This document shows positions 27,091-38,640 of a stretch of DNA of 64,000 nucleotides, piece after piece (position 1 is the stretch's first letter; each line of letters begins with the position of its first letter). The stretch is from Cricetomys ansorgei (Eukaryota > Chordata > Mammalia > Rodentia > Nesomyidae): contig JAMJFZ010001089.1 of NCBI GenBank assembly GCA_026225945.1, positions 8,065,001 through 8,129,000 of the forward strand. The letters run 5' to 3'. The position numbers were made by a program, and so were the translations under genes. Under the pieces are notes generated by a model. It had not been told where the DNA came from. It saw nothing but the letters and a program-made list of their open reading frames with translations, and ran no database searches.

Positions 27091-27223
27091 ATAAATTCCA
27101 GGGTCTAATATATATTATATATATTTATATATAATATTACATAATATATTGTAATATGTAATAATAATATATATTTTATCTAATATATCTATTATATAAT
27201 ATATATTAGACCCTGGAATTTAT
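27091..27223. repeat. Perfect 31-bp inverted repeat around an AT-rich loop
   Basis: The arms 27091-27121 and 27193-27223 are exact reverse complements. Each contains the non-repetitive core AATTCCAGGGTCTA (or its complement) plus TA-rich sequence. The 71-bp spacer is almost entirely A/T. The structure can extrude as a cruciform or fold as an RNA hairpin. Confidence 0.9.
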
Positions 27224-27289
27224 TTTATGTTTTCAGATATAAGCATATGTATCCTAATAAGCATATTAAACATATGCAAAGCAGGTTAC

Positions 27290-27440
27290 AAGTTTCAGAT
27301 CCCTCGGACAGCCAGAAAATCAAAACAAATTGGAAATCAAATGCAAGCTGCAAAGTCAATTAAAATCCAGTTAACAAAACTAATTTAATGTGGCAAAACA
27401 TGCTATTTAGATGAAATTACCATGCACACTACAAATATGA
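27290..27440. promoter_or_regulatory. Candidate conserved-type non-coding block
   Basis: Non-repetitive AT-rich DNA dense in homeodomain cores (AGTCAATTAAAATCC, AACTAATTTAATGTGG, GATGAAATTACC). No conservation data. Confidence 0.25.
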
Positions 27441-27532
27441 TTTCCACTGCTGCGGCTATGGTGCTTCTGGTCTAACCATGCCCAAAGATTTCAAATTGTG
27501 GATGAGAATTTTCCAGAAGGACAGAGCAAAGC

Positions 27533-27633
27533 ATTTATTTTTATTTGTACGAGGGTTTTGCCTGCATTTATACCACATGCATGCGGTACCAACGAGTGCT
27601 TCTGACCACTGAACCATCTCTTCTTCAGCTCCT
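27533..27633 (-). repeat. B2 SINE, antisense, internally deleted
   Basis: TTTATTTTTATTTGTACGAG and GGTTTTGCCTGCATTTATAC (B2 3' half reversed) are joined directly to TTCTGACCACTGAACCATCT (B2 head reversed); the centre is missing. Confidence 0.75.
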
Positions 27634-28470
27634 AAAGATTGTCTTAACTTTTAACTATCACCTATAAATATGTAAAATGAAAATTAGTTCCCATGGAGAA
27701 TGTGTGGAATATTATAGATGTGTGTAAGCCCTCCCGGTCTCCATTCCCACAACCGAGGATGCTATCTATGCAAGTCATAAAACTTGTTCTGATCCTAGAT
27801 CATACAAGGTTGTCTGTATATGTCACAGGACAAATGTTGAAAGAACTTGTCGTACTGCCAAACCATTCAAACGCAGTTTGTCATTAACACCATTATCTCG
27901 CCTTGTGAAAATAAGAAACGACTCTCCCTCCCAGCAAGCACATCCCCAGCCATGGCCCATAGCTTAGCCACACTACCAAATGGAACCTCAGCCCCATCTG
28001 CCCCTGACCCCAGTGCTCCGGGGTTATGAGACTATTCACGACTATACATGGCTGGCATCGAGCATGAAAGAAGTTAGCGCAACAAATATCCTGTCCTTCA
28101 TTTCATTTTCAAATAAATTCCGCTTCCCAAATGAGTTTGTTAGGTAAGTTAAACCTCTTTGTAATGTCATATTCATTTCACTTAATTAAAACAAGGGCAC
28201 TGGGGGATGCATCTTATAGTTTCCCCTGGAAAATTATTGCTGGTGACCTCATCTTAAACAAATGTTATCCTCTACTTGTTTATTCCATTGCCACTTAATG
28301 TCCCTAATTTCTTTTGCTTGGTATAACGGACTAAAAAGCCAACCCAATTTTGAGTCTCTTGATCCCTTCTTGATCAGTTTTTATTTATTTCAAAGATAAT
28401 CTACTTATGCAACGGGGACTACAAAGAAATCTCTCCCAGCCTGCTATGGCCATATCTCTTAGCAGCAGGA

Positions 28471-28474
<4 letters not shown>
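27634..28474. other. Unique intron
   Basis: No gene or family recognised. Confidence 0.5.

Positions 28475-28516
<42 letters not shown>
28475..28516. repeat. (GT)21 microsatellite
   Basis: Perfect GT run. Confidence 0.97.
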
Positions 28517-28518
<2 letters not shown>

Positions 28519-29559
28519 AAATGCACACACAATACTCTGATTATAGCTCAATTTAAATAAAGTTCTTTCCATATATAGAGATCATCTCAAATAGGAACAC
28601 ACCATGGGAATTATGTAATGCTGTTACCTTGAATAGCACTCATTGAGCGCTCACTCAGTGCCATTTATAAGTTGTTTCTCAATGCGCAAGTCCCTCACAA
28701 AGTCCACGTGTGTCCACATCATGTCCTAGTCCAGAGGGAGGGTGAAAGTAGGGAGATTTACCAAGAACCCGTGACAGGGAATTCTGGGTAATGCCTGCAG
28801 ATTGGAGCCATGATGCTTGGGGGAAATTAGGGTCTTGGGAAGCTGACTATGTTTTAGTAGTATTCATATTGTTTAAATGTTTTAAACCTTTGACAGTTAT
28901 GCTATTTAATAAAAGCTCAGAAAATGAAAGTGTCTATGAGAGAGAGCACATTTTATTTTGTGTGTGCACATGACCATACACACTGAAGCATTCTGCAGAA
29001 CCCACTTCATACATGAGCACCAAAGCCTGACATAGAGAAACATGGAGCTGCTCTTACATGATTGCAATCTTAAGTAGTAAATCCCCTCTCTAAGCTCCAT
29101 ACCCAGGAGAATCATGTAGAGGTGGTTTTACTTACTGAATGACGGTCATTTATCATTCAGTAAATCTGTTGCCAGCACCTGCAAAAGCAATCAAACTGTA
29201 GGAGCTGCCTTCTACCCAGAGCCCGAGCTTGTGTGCATCCCTCAGACCTCTCTCTCAGCATGCTCATAATGAGACTGCCTCTGTGCCACAAATCAACAGC
29301 AGCATACTCCAGGCAGGGGCCTTGATGAGCTGCCTGCCTGGCATTTGAGGACACCCGTTGCTTCCACTCAGTGAGGTCAGCTGTAAGAAGTACCCGAAAC
29401 ACAGTTTTTAAAAAGTGGTCCCCAGACTCAGCAAATGCATGCAAAGCTTAGACATCTCTGAAACTCTTAGGGATGAGAACTGGCCCATGTTCTATCTGTA
29501 TCATTCTCTATTGCCTGGTGCCCCCCCTCACTCATTATGTATGTGTATATTTAAGTATT
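28517..29559. other. Unique intron
   Basis: A weak MIR-like phrase (ACTCATTGAGCGCTCACTCA) occurs at about 28639. No gene. Confidence 0.45.
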
Positions 29560-29846
29560 CATTTTGTATGTGTGTATGTACATATGTACATGTGCACGTG
29601 TTCTCTCTCTTTTATTATGTGTGTATGTGTTTATATGATTATTTATTTTGTTTGTATGTCCATGCACACATGTGTGTGGAAGCCAGAGGACGTCTTCCTC
29701 TATCACTCTCCCTTGTATTTTTTGACTTGTGGTCTCTCACTGAACCCAGAGCCTACTGCTTGGCTAGACTGACTGTCCAGCTAGTTCTGAGGATCCCCCA
29801 CCTCTGCACATCGCCTTCCGGTACCAGAGTTACACACGCCCAGCTT
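29560..29846 (-). repeat. GT-rich tract and headless B3 SINE, antisense
   Basis: After GT/TA-rich sequence, the + strand reads TGTGTGTGGAAGCCAGAGGA, CTATCACTCTCCCTTGTATT, GTGGTCTCTCACTGAACCCA, GGCTAGACTGACTGTCCAGC and GAGTTACACACGCCCAGCTT. This is the reverse of B3; the tRNA-like head (expected to the right) is absent. Confidence 0.65.
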
Positions 29847-30025
29847 CTTAAAACGTGGGTCATGACCCCATAATAAAAGTTTCTGGATGCATACAACCAA
29901 AAAGAAAAAAATCAAAATTAAGCACGTAATGAACTCAGGATGTTTCTGTAGCTCTGGCCCATGTTGCGTTATGCAGTCTGTGGCAGCCTTGGTTCTCAAC
30001 ACGTGACACGTGTGCTTTGACCGGC
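29847..30025. mobile_element. hAT-type (Charlie-like) MITE remnant
   Basis: Left end TTAAAACGTGGGTCATGACC with CCATAATA and right end TTGGTTCTCAACACGTGAC resemble the termini of rodent Charlie-derived MITEs (RCHARR/URR type). The interior is heavily reduced. Family name from memory. Confidence 0.45.
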
Positions 30026-30284
30026 CAAGCGGCACTGATCAGCGCTGCCTGCAACATGTCAGTTCAGATCCAAAAACAATTCATTATTCATCACAGCGTT
30101 TTGCTGTGTGTATAAAGTTTTCTGCTCTTAGACAAACACCACAGCTTCATTATAGAGAACAAAACATTTTCCTACCTTCAGTCCTCAGCACAAAGTTTCA
30201 AATCAGTATATCTTTGGGATGTAGTGTGTTAGCATGTTTGATTTTTGAAATTTCTGTTTGAGTTTCTGACTTGAATATCATTTT
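30026..30284. other. Unique intron
   Basis: No feature recognised. Confidence 0.4.
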
Positions 30285-30462
30285 AAAAATCACTAAATGA
30301 GTTGGGTGATGGTGATGGTGCACGCCTTTAATCCCAGCACTCAGGAGGCAGAGGCAGGAGGATCTCTGTGAGTTCGAGGCCAGCCTGGTCTACAGAGTGA
30401 GTTCTAAGCCAGCAAGAGTTACAACAGAGAAACCCTGTCTCAAAAGAAAAATCACTAAATGA
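30285..30462 (+). repeat. B1 SINE, sense, with intact 16-bp target duplication
   Basis: B1 body (GTGCACGCCTTTAATCCCAG, GAGTTCGAGGCCAGCCTGGT, ACAGAGAAACCCTGTCTC) is flanked by identical AAAAATCACTAAATGA copies at 30285-30300 and 30447-30462. The undegraded duplication implies a fairly recent L1-mediated insertion. Confidence 0.95.
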
Positions 30463-31329
30463 ATTTTGGCTTGGGATTAGAACACAATTTTCAACAGTGC
30501 TGGAAATAGCCCTAAATATACGCCGGCCATTTTGTACTAGATATTTATATAAAGTAGTGCTCTCAATACTGGTGATTATGGAAAATAAATATGGCCAACT
30601 CTGAAAAACCTTGAAAATAACCAAGTCCCTCAATACTAAATATTTACCAAACTTGAGTTCTTTACTTAAAATAAACAAGCATATCCAACCAATTGGCATG
30701 CAAATTTGCTTTTGTCATTGACAAATAGAATCACATGTATAGCAAAGAATTAAAACAAACGTCTTTATAATTTCTTGTCAATAGATGTTTGATTTCTGTA
30801 TCTATTTTGTAGACCTATATACCCAAGGTCGTGCAAACATTTCTTAGGTAGAAAGGGTTCAGATGTGGCAAGAGTCGAGTAGCTCTTCTTTGAGTGATAA
30901 GCGGCTTTGGAGGAGAGTCGACGTGAAGCGGAGATTAGACGGAGATTGCTGCTCTGTCTCCTTCTTTCTCCGCTGATGAAGGACCCGTTACAGTGTGTGG
31001 CATTCACACCGTGAGTGCTGGTAGTCATGTGTGAAGAACTGAAATTGTGCCTGTCAACCCCTGTCACTCTCCACTCAGGGTTTGAAGAACTTTGAATGGA
31101 AATATATGAGTTAGCTACTCTTGAGTTCTAGGACCTGCAAGCCTAGAGTCACACTGCCGAGTTCTTTGCCATCTGGATCCGAAGTGACTGGGGTCACGCT
31201 GCTCACGTGGTAGACTTGAGGCACATGCTGCTCATACGTTCTGAGATCATCTCTAACATGGTTCTCTCATCTTGAGATGATTCAGAGATAGCTCAGATGT
31301 TCCCAGGGCTTCAGATACTGGAATCTTGG
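30463..31329. other. Unique intron with CpG-retaining patch
   Basis: About 30820-31015 keeps several CpGs (GTCGAGTAG, AAGCGGC, GTCGACGTGAAGCG, TAGACGG, CTCCGC) in an otherwise CpG-poor intron. No gene recognised. Confidence 0.4.
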
Positions 31330-31632
31330 TCTCCTCCATGGTAGCATTTAGGTGGCAAAGACTATAAGAGATATAGTTTGGTTAAGGAGGTTCTGCCATG
31401 AAGATGGGATTACTGCTGGGCTCCTGGAGTGAGTTATAAGATGAGATCACTCCATGCTCTTGACTCTTTTTGCTTATGGCTGTGTCCCTGTCTTTCTCTT
31501 TGCCATGCTGTGTGTGACTGCCCAATCTTAGACATCCAGCCTTTAAAACTGTGAGTTAAATAAACCTCTTTACTTTATAAGGTGCTCAGCTTGTAGTATT
31601 TGTTACAAAACAGAAATGTACTAATATACATC
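31330..31632 (+). mobile_element. MaLR-type LTR (MLT1/MST-like), sense
   Basis: The 3' half is characteristic: AACTGTGAGTTAAATAAACC, TCTTTACTTTATAAGGTGCT, then ATTTGTTACAAAACAGAAAT and GTACTAATA. It carries a polyadenylation signal (AATAAA at about 31560). Old and 5'-diverged; no internal ERV genes. Confidence 0.6.
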
Positions 31633-31753
31633 CACTATGTGACCTGTGATGACAAGGTCAAATTAGTACCCATGTTAGTAAGGCAGTGCTTGCTTTTTGC
31701 TGTCCACAAATGACCAGAAATCTATTTTCCAAAGCCTCCCTGTTTAAAATAAC

Positions 31754-31988
31754 ACTTGGGGCTGCAGAGATGGCTCAGTTGGTAGAAGTGTTTGCTCTGT
31801 AAGAATGAGGATCTGAGATCAAATCCCTGGCATCCATGTAAAAAGTCAGCTGTGGCCATGTATGTATCTATAACCCCAGAGTGGTGGGGGATGGAGACAG
31901 CATCATTGGGGCTTACTGGCCTCAAGCCTAGCTCTAGATTCAATGAGATACCCTGCCTCAAGGGAATGAGACTGAGAAAGAGAGAGAC

Positions 31989-32029
<41 letters not shown>

Positions 32030-32127
32030 AAGAGAGGTTACTCATTGTCATCCTCTGGCATCCACTTGTGCACTAGCAAGCGTGAATGTACATGTATATA
32101 TACCATGTACACTATACACGTGCGCAT

Positions 32128-32177
<50 letters not shown>
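31754..32177 (+). repeat. B3 SINE, sense, with internal (GA)n and terminal (CA)n
   Basis: GGGGCTGCAGAGATGGCTCA head, GATCAAATCCCTGGCATCCA, ATACCCTGCCTCAAGGGAAT, then a GA-rich expansion at about 31973-32036, CATCCTCTGGCATCCACTTG, and a perfect (CA)24 at 32129-32177. Confidence 0.85.
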
Positions 32178-32179
<2 letters not shown>

Positions 32180-34373
32180 GCAGGGCTTTTTCATCCAGTA
32201 TTCCTTTAAGAGCTTCTGTGTGAGAGCTTCTGTGTGGAAGAAACAGAGGCTAAATTCAGAAGTCTTAACCCCTGGTGCTTTTTTTAATGGCACACGTGAT
32301 TGCTTCATGGAAATCTGGAATGAACCACTCTCTTCGCACTGTCATGGCAGGTGGTCTCGCCAGGCCTTCCATCTCACTGCCATTTCTGCTCTAGAATAGT
32401 TCAGCTTTTCCAAATAGGCCAATTTTGCTTCTTTTTCGAGAAAGGGATAGCAGTAAACGTGTATTCTTCTTCCGTGACTGACTGTATTTCAAATTTTCCT
32501 GAAAATCCCCAGCGAAAGCACACATCCGTCCTAAATCAACATTGACTCTACTGGATTGTAGCTGTCTTGTTAAATGATCATCAGCTGCTGCTGGCGGTCA
32601 GGGACCCTCACTGGTCCCTTCACCAGTTCTGGAGCCGTGAGACATGCCCCATAACACGACCTCCTAGGCAGGGCCACGGCTAATGTTGTTGTTCTTCGGC
32701 AGGACCTGAGGTTAGGGTTCAGTCCTGAGATGCCACAGTGGAACTATCTGACCTTTCCAGCATGGCGCCAGGCCATAAAAAAGTGCCCTTCCCAGGAACA
32801 AGCTAGAATCAGCTTCAATGCCTAAGATTTCTTCTAACATAGGCACATAGATTTGTACTCAGGATGTAACTCAAGATTTTTCACACACACAAAAAAAATA
32901 TTTACTAAAACTCATAAAGTGTTCCACTCCATTCTCTAAATCTGGTAATTTACCTCTGATGAGCTTATGGTAACACATACAGTCATTATCAGAAACATGG
33001 TAATAACAACCTCTAAGAACTGAGCAATGATCCTCCTTAGGGGCTGCCATGTGAGGTTGGATGGTGGCCAACTGTGGAATTAGGAGGGAGGATTACTATT
33101 TAGTAGACAGGCAGAGGGACATAAAATAAAGTCTTTGGGGGGCACACTGGTGACAGGAAATGAGGGGCTGTGTAGCCATCAAAGGCAAGAATTACTCAGT
33201 CCACACAGTAATTATCTTACTGCTATTCTTTTATGAATTATACAGCCAGCTGGAGACTCAGCTGGGAGATAGAGAAAGAAAAGGAGATGTTTGTATTCGA
33301 ACTGTATCATTCCTGGATTCAAATATTTACAATGCTCAGTTCTGAGTCTTCCTTGAGAACCACGGTCCGCAGTGATGAAAGCCACCATGACTTAGACAAG
33401 ACAAATGGGACACTTTCAGTTCATGGAGAGTTGAGAATGTCTGAGCCGGATTTCATTTTGAATGAATGGATGGATGGATGAATGAATGAATGCTAGCTGC
33501 CTATTGGCTTAGTAGCGCTTGCTTGTTGGATATAAGACTCTGTTTTCAAGTCAAAGGTCACTGCGTTTGACTGTCAATATCCCAAACCCACCATCCAGAG
33601 AGAGAAGCCGTGATCAGAAAACAGCAAATTCTTTTCTGTTGTGGATTCCGGGAAGTAACTTGGCACAGACAGATAATAACGCAGAAGACCTTAGTACATA
33701 CTAATGTTTCACATTTCATAAAACTTACCCTCAGCTTAGGCTTATTCGAAAGTATCAGAATTGTACACAGTGGCACAACTCGTGACTCCTTTATCTAAAG
33801 ACGGATTTCTTTTCTCCCTTTGCTTAGCGATGGCTAAATGAGAGCGAACATGAATGGAAGAGAGTATGTTCATTTAACAGGTAACTTCAATTCGTCCTTA
33901 AACTTATTTACTTATGTTCCAAATTCCATGGATTTTTTTTTAAATGGTATACATACCGACAGCTGTCACAGGCTTCCACTCTGAGAAGAAAATCTAAAGC
34001 CAATTCCTAATCAGCTCTCAAGGCTCTTTTCCCCAAATCATAGAGGAAGGTGACTAGGGAGACTGAACATTCATCCCCGGGAATGGAAACCTTTGTAATC
34101 ACTTTCTGGCTAACGTACCCTCTGTGTCTTTAGTATCTTCAGTTTCCAATTGTATACAAATGTAGCAGAGCTTTCTTTTCAATGATTGCATATTAATTGC
34201 GCATGCCCATGGTGCTTAGTGTGATGTTTTGTGCACACAGTGTGCATTAATCATACGCAGTCTCCCTTCCTCTACAGCACCCTCTCTGCAAACTTGCTGT
34301 GACTGAGTTTCTTTTCTCGTTTCATAGACTGAAGAAAGTCTAAAAACAAAGCTTCACTCTGTGTGACTGTGTC
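32178..34373. other. Mostly unique intron
   Basis: Contains a 14-bp tandem duplication (GAGAGCTTCTGTGT type) at about 32209-32236 and an ATGG/ATGA tetranucleotide patch at 33458-33493. No gene recognised. Confidence 0.5.
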
Positions 34374-34395
34374 TGTGTGTGTGTGTGTCTGTCTG

Positions 34396-34435
<40 letters not shown>
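34374..34435. repeat. GT/CTGT compound microsatellite
   Basis: GTGT runs interrupted by CTGTCTGTCG, ending in about 16 perfect GT units. Confidence 0.95.
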
Positions 34436-34436
<1 letters not shown>

Positions 34437-35124
34437 CAGCATTGTGAATTTATTGTTTCCTAAGTCGACTCTTTTGAATAGGAAGGAAATTCCCATCCCA
34501 ATTCTGTTATTTTGTTAACCATCCATGTCAAAGCCCAAATACATGGATCACCTCACTCCAGAATATAACATACCAGATTCAGAAATCAGCACACTCAAGG
34601 AAGAGGAAGCAGAAGAGACGGGGAAAATCGAACACCTGATATCTGGAAAGTACAGTGTGAGTGGTCGTACTGAAGTCCAGGTTTGCTCAGATAAGACTTA
34701 ACTGACAGGCGCCCCTGGCCAAGCTGCTTAAAGTGTCTAAGTGTTAAATAAGCTAAATGTCTGGGAATTGCTGTTCTGGAGTGGCGTGTAAAATGACAGC
34801 TGATTCTGACATGAGGGCACGGCTCTTCAGTGCCCAGTCATGATGTAAACAGTCTTTGTTTGTTTCTTGTCTGCTTTCGAGGCACTCGGCTGAGCCCAGT
34901 GACAGAACAAGCATGCTTGAAACCATGGTCATGTATAGAAGTATCTCACTTACAAAATTATGTGCTTTGTGACTTTGAAGTCAAATCCCCCATGGTAATG
35001 AGCTCTGCAGAACAGGCACCATGCTTTAATTTCTGTCATTGAGGGGGGGCATGTAAGCTTTATATAAATTCAGAGATAGGAAATCAAACTTTCCTATGAT
35101 TAGTCTTTCTATTTCCATCATCAA
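34436..35124. other. Unique intron
   Basis: No feature recognised beyond T- and TTTG-rich patches. Confidence 0.45.
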
Positions 35125-35430
35125 GTAAATATATTTTATTCAAAAATATATTTAATACACCTAACCTGTAAAGCACCACAGCTAAACAATTCAACACACT
35201 CTAGGGTGTGGGCTCTTTCCCCCACAGCTACGGAGATAACCAGAAGCTGAGGCCCTTGGCCACTGTCTAACATCACTAGGAGGAATTGAACCATATTTTA
35301 CTAGCTCAGGAAAGACCCAAAGTCAGAATTTGAAGCTCAGTCTCTAATGAATGCATCCCTCCTTTGCCATCAAGGGGCCACAAAAATCCAAGTCAAACCA
35401 TTGTAAACCAAGGACTATCTGTGCTCCCAA
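35125..35430. mobile_element. Tigger-like DNA transposon fossil
   Basis: ATATTTAATACACCTAACCT at the left and CCAAGTCAAACCATTGTAAA followed by GGACTATCTGTG at the right match the ends of an ancient TcMar-Tigger-type element, with TTGAAGCTCAGTCTCTAATG from its 3' part. No transposase frame survives. Confidence 0.6.
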
Positions 35431-35994
35431 GGAGAGTATCAGGAACATTTTCTGAATGAATGAAGGCACAGATAACGGGAATGGACACTTCTTACAGGAT
35501 ACAAGAATAGAAGGAGCTCAGAGATTATTTCCCCCTTTCACACTTGATAGAGACGGCAGGACCAAGGGTGAATCTGATTCATGTGTGATATTAGCCTCTG
35601 CTGTAGAGACAGATCAACTTAACAGTTGCTTTCTATTAAGGTTGCCCTGTTTAATTTAGAATGTGGTACTATTATGTTTATAAGTTAGAACCTAGTTGTT
35701 ATGGCATTAAGAGGAGGGATGAAGGAAGAGAATTTTGAGAATTTATCACAGCGCTATGGTTAATATTTGTCTGCAGACAGATATGCTCTGAGCAAGATAC
35801 ATCCGTGTGTTCATTATATAGATATTAATTCTATCAATATAATTCACTTGGAATCTTGTCTTGGGTAACTATTTAATTAAAAATATATGAACAGAGGCAT
35901 TAACTGGAGGAATCAAAATGAAGATATTTTCTTTTCTTTTTTTCTGAAAAAAAGATACCAACACCTGCCCATGGTCTGGCTGTGCCAAGACTCA
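35431..35994. other. Unique intron
   Basis: No feature recognised. Confidence 0.45.
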
Positions 35995-36603
35995 GACAGT
36001 TGTCCCTCCATATCCCTGGCTTCCTTTCCTGTAATTCCAGTCAGCTTTGCTCAATCATGATCCAAAAATACTAAATGGAACATTCTAGAAATAAATGGTC
36101 TCTAAGTTTTAACTAACTTTTGTAATGACAGTGTATCATAATTATTCTATTATTAGTTATTGCTACTAATTTCTTACTGTGCTTAATTTATTAACTTTAT
36201 CATAGGTGTGTGTATAGGCAAAAATACAGTACTGTACCTACAGAATGTCATCTCCTTCATAGTTAAACTAACAATTGTTTTGTTTTTACAGTAATGTGAA
36301 ATATATACCACACAACTGTTCCACTTTCCACTGTCAGCCTAGAAATCAATAAATACCTTAAGATGTTCAACATTTCATAGTAAGATAAGCTTTGGGTTAG
36401 GCCCCGCTGTGTGAACTGTAACTCTTTTAAACATTAAGCTTGGAGAGACCGAACTAGAATATTAAATACATTTTCAACTTACAATGGGAATATTGGGGCA
36501 TAACCCCATTGTAACCTGAGAAGCATCAGTATCATTCATGATTCCAGGCACCCACTAGAGTCTTGGAATAAGTCCTTATGAATAAGGGGTCTTCTCTGTA
36601 CAT
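35995..36603. mobile_element. Tigger/MER2-like DNA transposon fossil, split by a nested insertion
   Basis: Left terminus GTTGTCCCTCCATATCCCTG, internal CTAGAAATAAATGGTCTCTA and TTATCATAGGTGTGTGTATA, right terminus GCACCCACTAGAGTCTTGGA and TAAGTCCTTATGAATAAGGG. This is the inverted-terminal layout of mammalian Tigger relics. The segment at 36431-36535 does not belong to it. Confidence 0.65.
36431..36535. mobile_element. Nested Tigger-like terminal fragment
   Basis: ATTAAATACATTTTCAACTT and ACAATGGGAATATTGGGGCA then ACCCCATTGTAACCTGAGAA form the terminus of a second TcMar-type family, the same as the element at 35125-35430, lying inside the 35995-36603 relic. Confidence 0.55.
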
Positions 36604-38014
36604 GCAAAAACTATACATGGAAAATGAACATGGAAAAAAATGCCAGTGTGCTCTGAGCAAGGGTTTCCTAGGTCACTAACCAAAGGCCTGTTACATACGA
36701 GCTGGAGTTTTTCCTAGCTGCCTTCATGCAAAGTTCAAGAAAGCCACAGGGTGAGGCTGAGTTTGCCTCTAATTTATAATGTGGCTCCCCAAACAGACTG
36801 ACAAAGATGGCTCAGAATCAATTGCTAGGTCAGGCTGGGGTTAGAAACTAAATCACCATACTGCTTCTAGAAGATTCTTAGAGTCCTGAGTTGGTGACCC
36901 TCTGGGCTCCCTGACTTAGATAAGTTGTGTGCTTTCCCAAGACGGACCTTCTTGGGCTTGAGGATAAGTAAGGATCTGGGGAGAACAACCTGTACCCCAA
37001 CCTGGCTCCAGAAAGTCACTGGAACAGAGGCAGCAGAGTAAATAAAGCACCACTAAGTGCTCCTCCAGTTCCCCGAGTTGCCTTTGCACTGCCCAGAGAA
37101 CAAATGATAGCATTTCCAGTTTGTACTACTTAGCAAGACCAGGCCTTGGCTTTGTAGAAACAGCCTCCTGGGGACCAGAGGAGGAAAAGCATAGTATCAG
37201 ACAAATTTCTAAAGACTTTGAGTGACTTGGCAACAATATTTTTAAAGATATCTTTTAAAATGAGGAATTTGGAGATGGTGAAGGGTATTTGGTAAAGGCG
37301 AATAAACTTTGGGACACAGAGAATGCGCCGGGCTCTTTGCTATGAAACTTTATTTCGCCTTGATACGCTTCTGGTTTTCAGAAAGAACAAGGCTCCAACA
37401 TGAATTTCATAATAGCTGCTATTATTCTTACCTCTCAAAATATTATTAAAGAGACAAATCAGTTCATTTAAGAATAAGAAATTAACCCGAAAGAGAGCAG
37501 ATACAAAGGCCTTTCTAGATGCCCACCCTGCCTGTAATATTCTAGTAGTCATTTAGAAGAATAAAGAAGAAACACAAGTCATTGTCTCTGCTTCCCAGAA
37601 GCTGATAAACTGGAGCGGAGAGCATAAAACATAAGAAAGTAAGATGCCAACGAGGCAGGCTTGGTTGAATGCTGAAAAGCAGGCAGAGGAGATAGGCACA
37701 AAGTTGAATCGTCAGAGAACACTAGAAACTGAACACAAAAAAGAAGACCTGTGGAAGCAAAGGTATCTGAAGGAGAAAGAGGGGAATCCCATAAGGCAAG
37801 GTATCGTACAGTATATCAGCCCTTTGCAAGAAACCATCCACCGTTCCTGTGTTCCTTCTTGCTAATGTACCCTGTTTCCGGCCTCTGCATATCCTCTTGA
37901 ATGGCCCGGGTTTGTCTTCACACAGGGTTTTTCTTCACCCTTCTTGAGGACACTAGCTTCCATGCATTTGCAGCTGAGGTTTAATTTTTCATCACTGTCT
38001 TACCTGGCCTGCCA
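36604..38014. other. Unique intron
   Basis: No gene or family recognised. Confidence 0.45.
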
Positions 38015-38640
38015 GTGTTATTTGTCACCGTAGACTTTCCACCCCACCACATGGGAAATGACGTGTCTGACTTCCAGGGCATTCCCTACTCTTGGTTTCC
38101 CTCCAGAGTTGGGTTTTTTCCTCTTCTTCCCGGCCTTTTTCATAGCCCTCATCCTGTCGCTGGTCCTTTCATACTGGAGCATCTCAGGACCAACATCACG
38201 GATACCCCTGCTCCTCCACCCACACTCACTCCCTTGGTCATCTCGGTCTGGTATCACAGTGCTAAACAGCGTATCTTCCGAGATCACATCAGCTCCTACC
38301 TTCCCCATCCAGCCCACTCAGCAGGCTCCATACTCGGGTAACTGTTTTTCAGCATCCTATTTCAGTGGCCAACATCTGCCCAACACTGCGCTGCTCACTC
38401 TGATACCCGAATCGTTTCCCACCCCAGTTGAAAACTGCTCCGTATTTCGGGTGTTGAGGCTAAAACTGTACAGCCATTCCTGAATCTCCTTTTACCACAA
38501 ACATCTGAAAAGCCCGTCGCCAAGACTTCATACATTTCTGACCGCGTCGCCACCCCCATTGTCATTAGCCTAGTCCGTCGCATCTTCGCCATCCAGCTGA
38601 TTCGTTCCAATGGCCTCTGAAGACTCTCTGTGTCTATTTC
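38015..38640. other. Pyrimidine-rich, CpG-retaining segment; possible ancient repeat
   Basis: Supports a 141-codon frame (38058-38483) with no known domain. CpGs cluster at 38515-38590 (CCGTCGCC, GACCGCGTCGCC, GTCCGTCGCATCTTCGCC). Phrases such as CAGCCATTCCTGAATCTCC faintly recall an old LINE/LTR internal region, but no firm match can be made. Confidence 0.3.

Noticed and set aside
29415..29873. 152-codon frame with Cys/Val/Tyr runs
   Set aside because: Overlaps GT-rich sequence and an antisense B3 SINE.
38058..38483. 141-codon frame with a hydrophobic stretch
   Set aside because: Pyrimidine-rich DNA yields Phe/Leu/Ser/Pro runs; no family match, no splice or start support.
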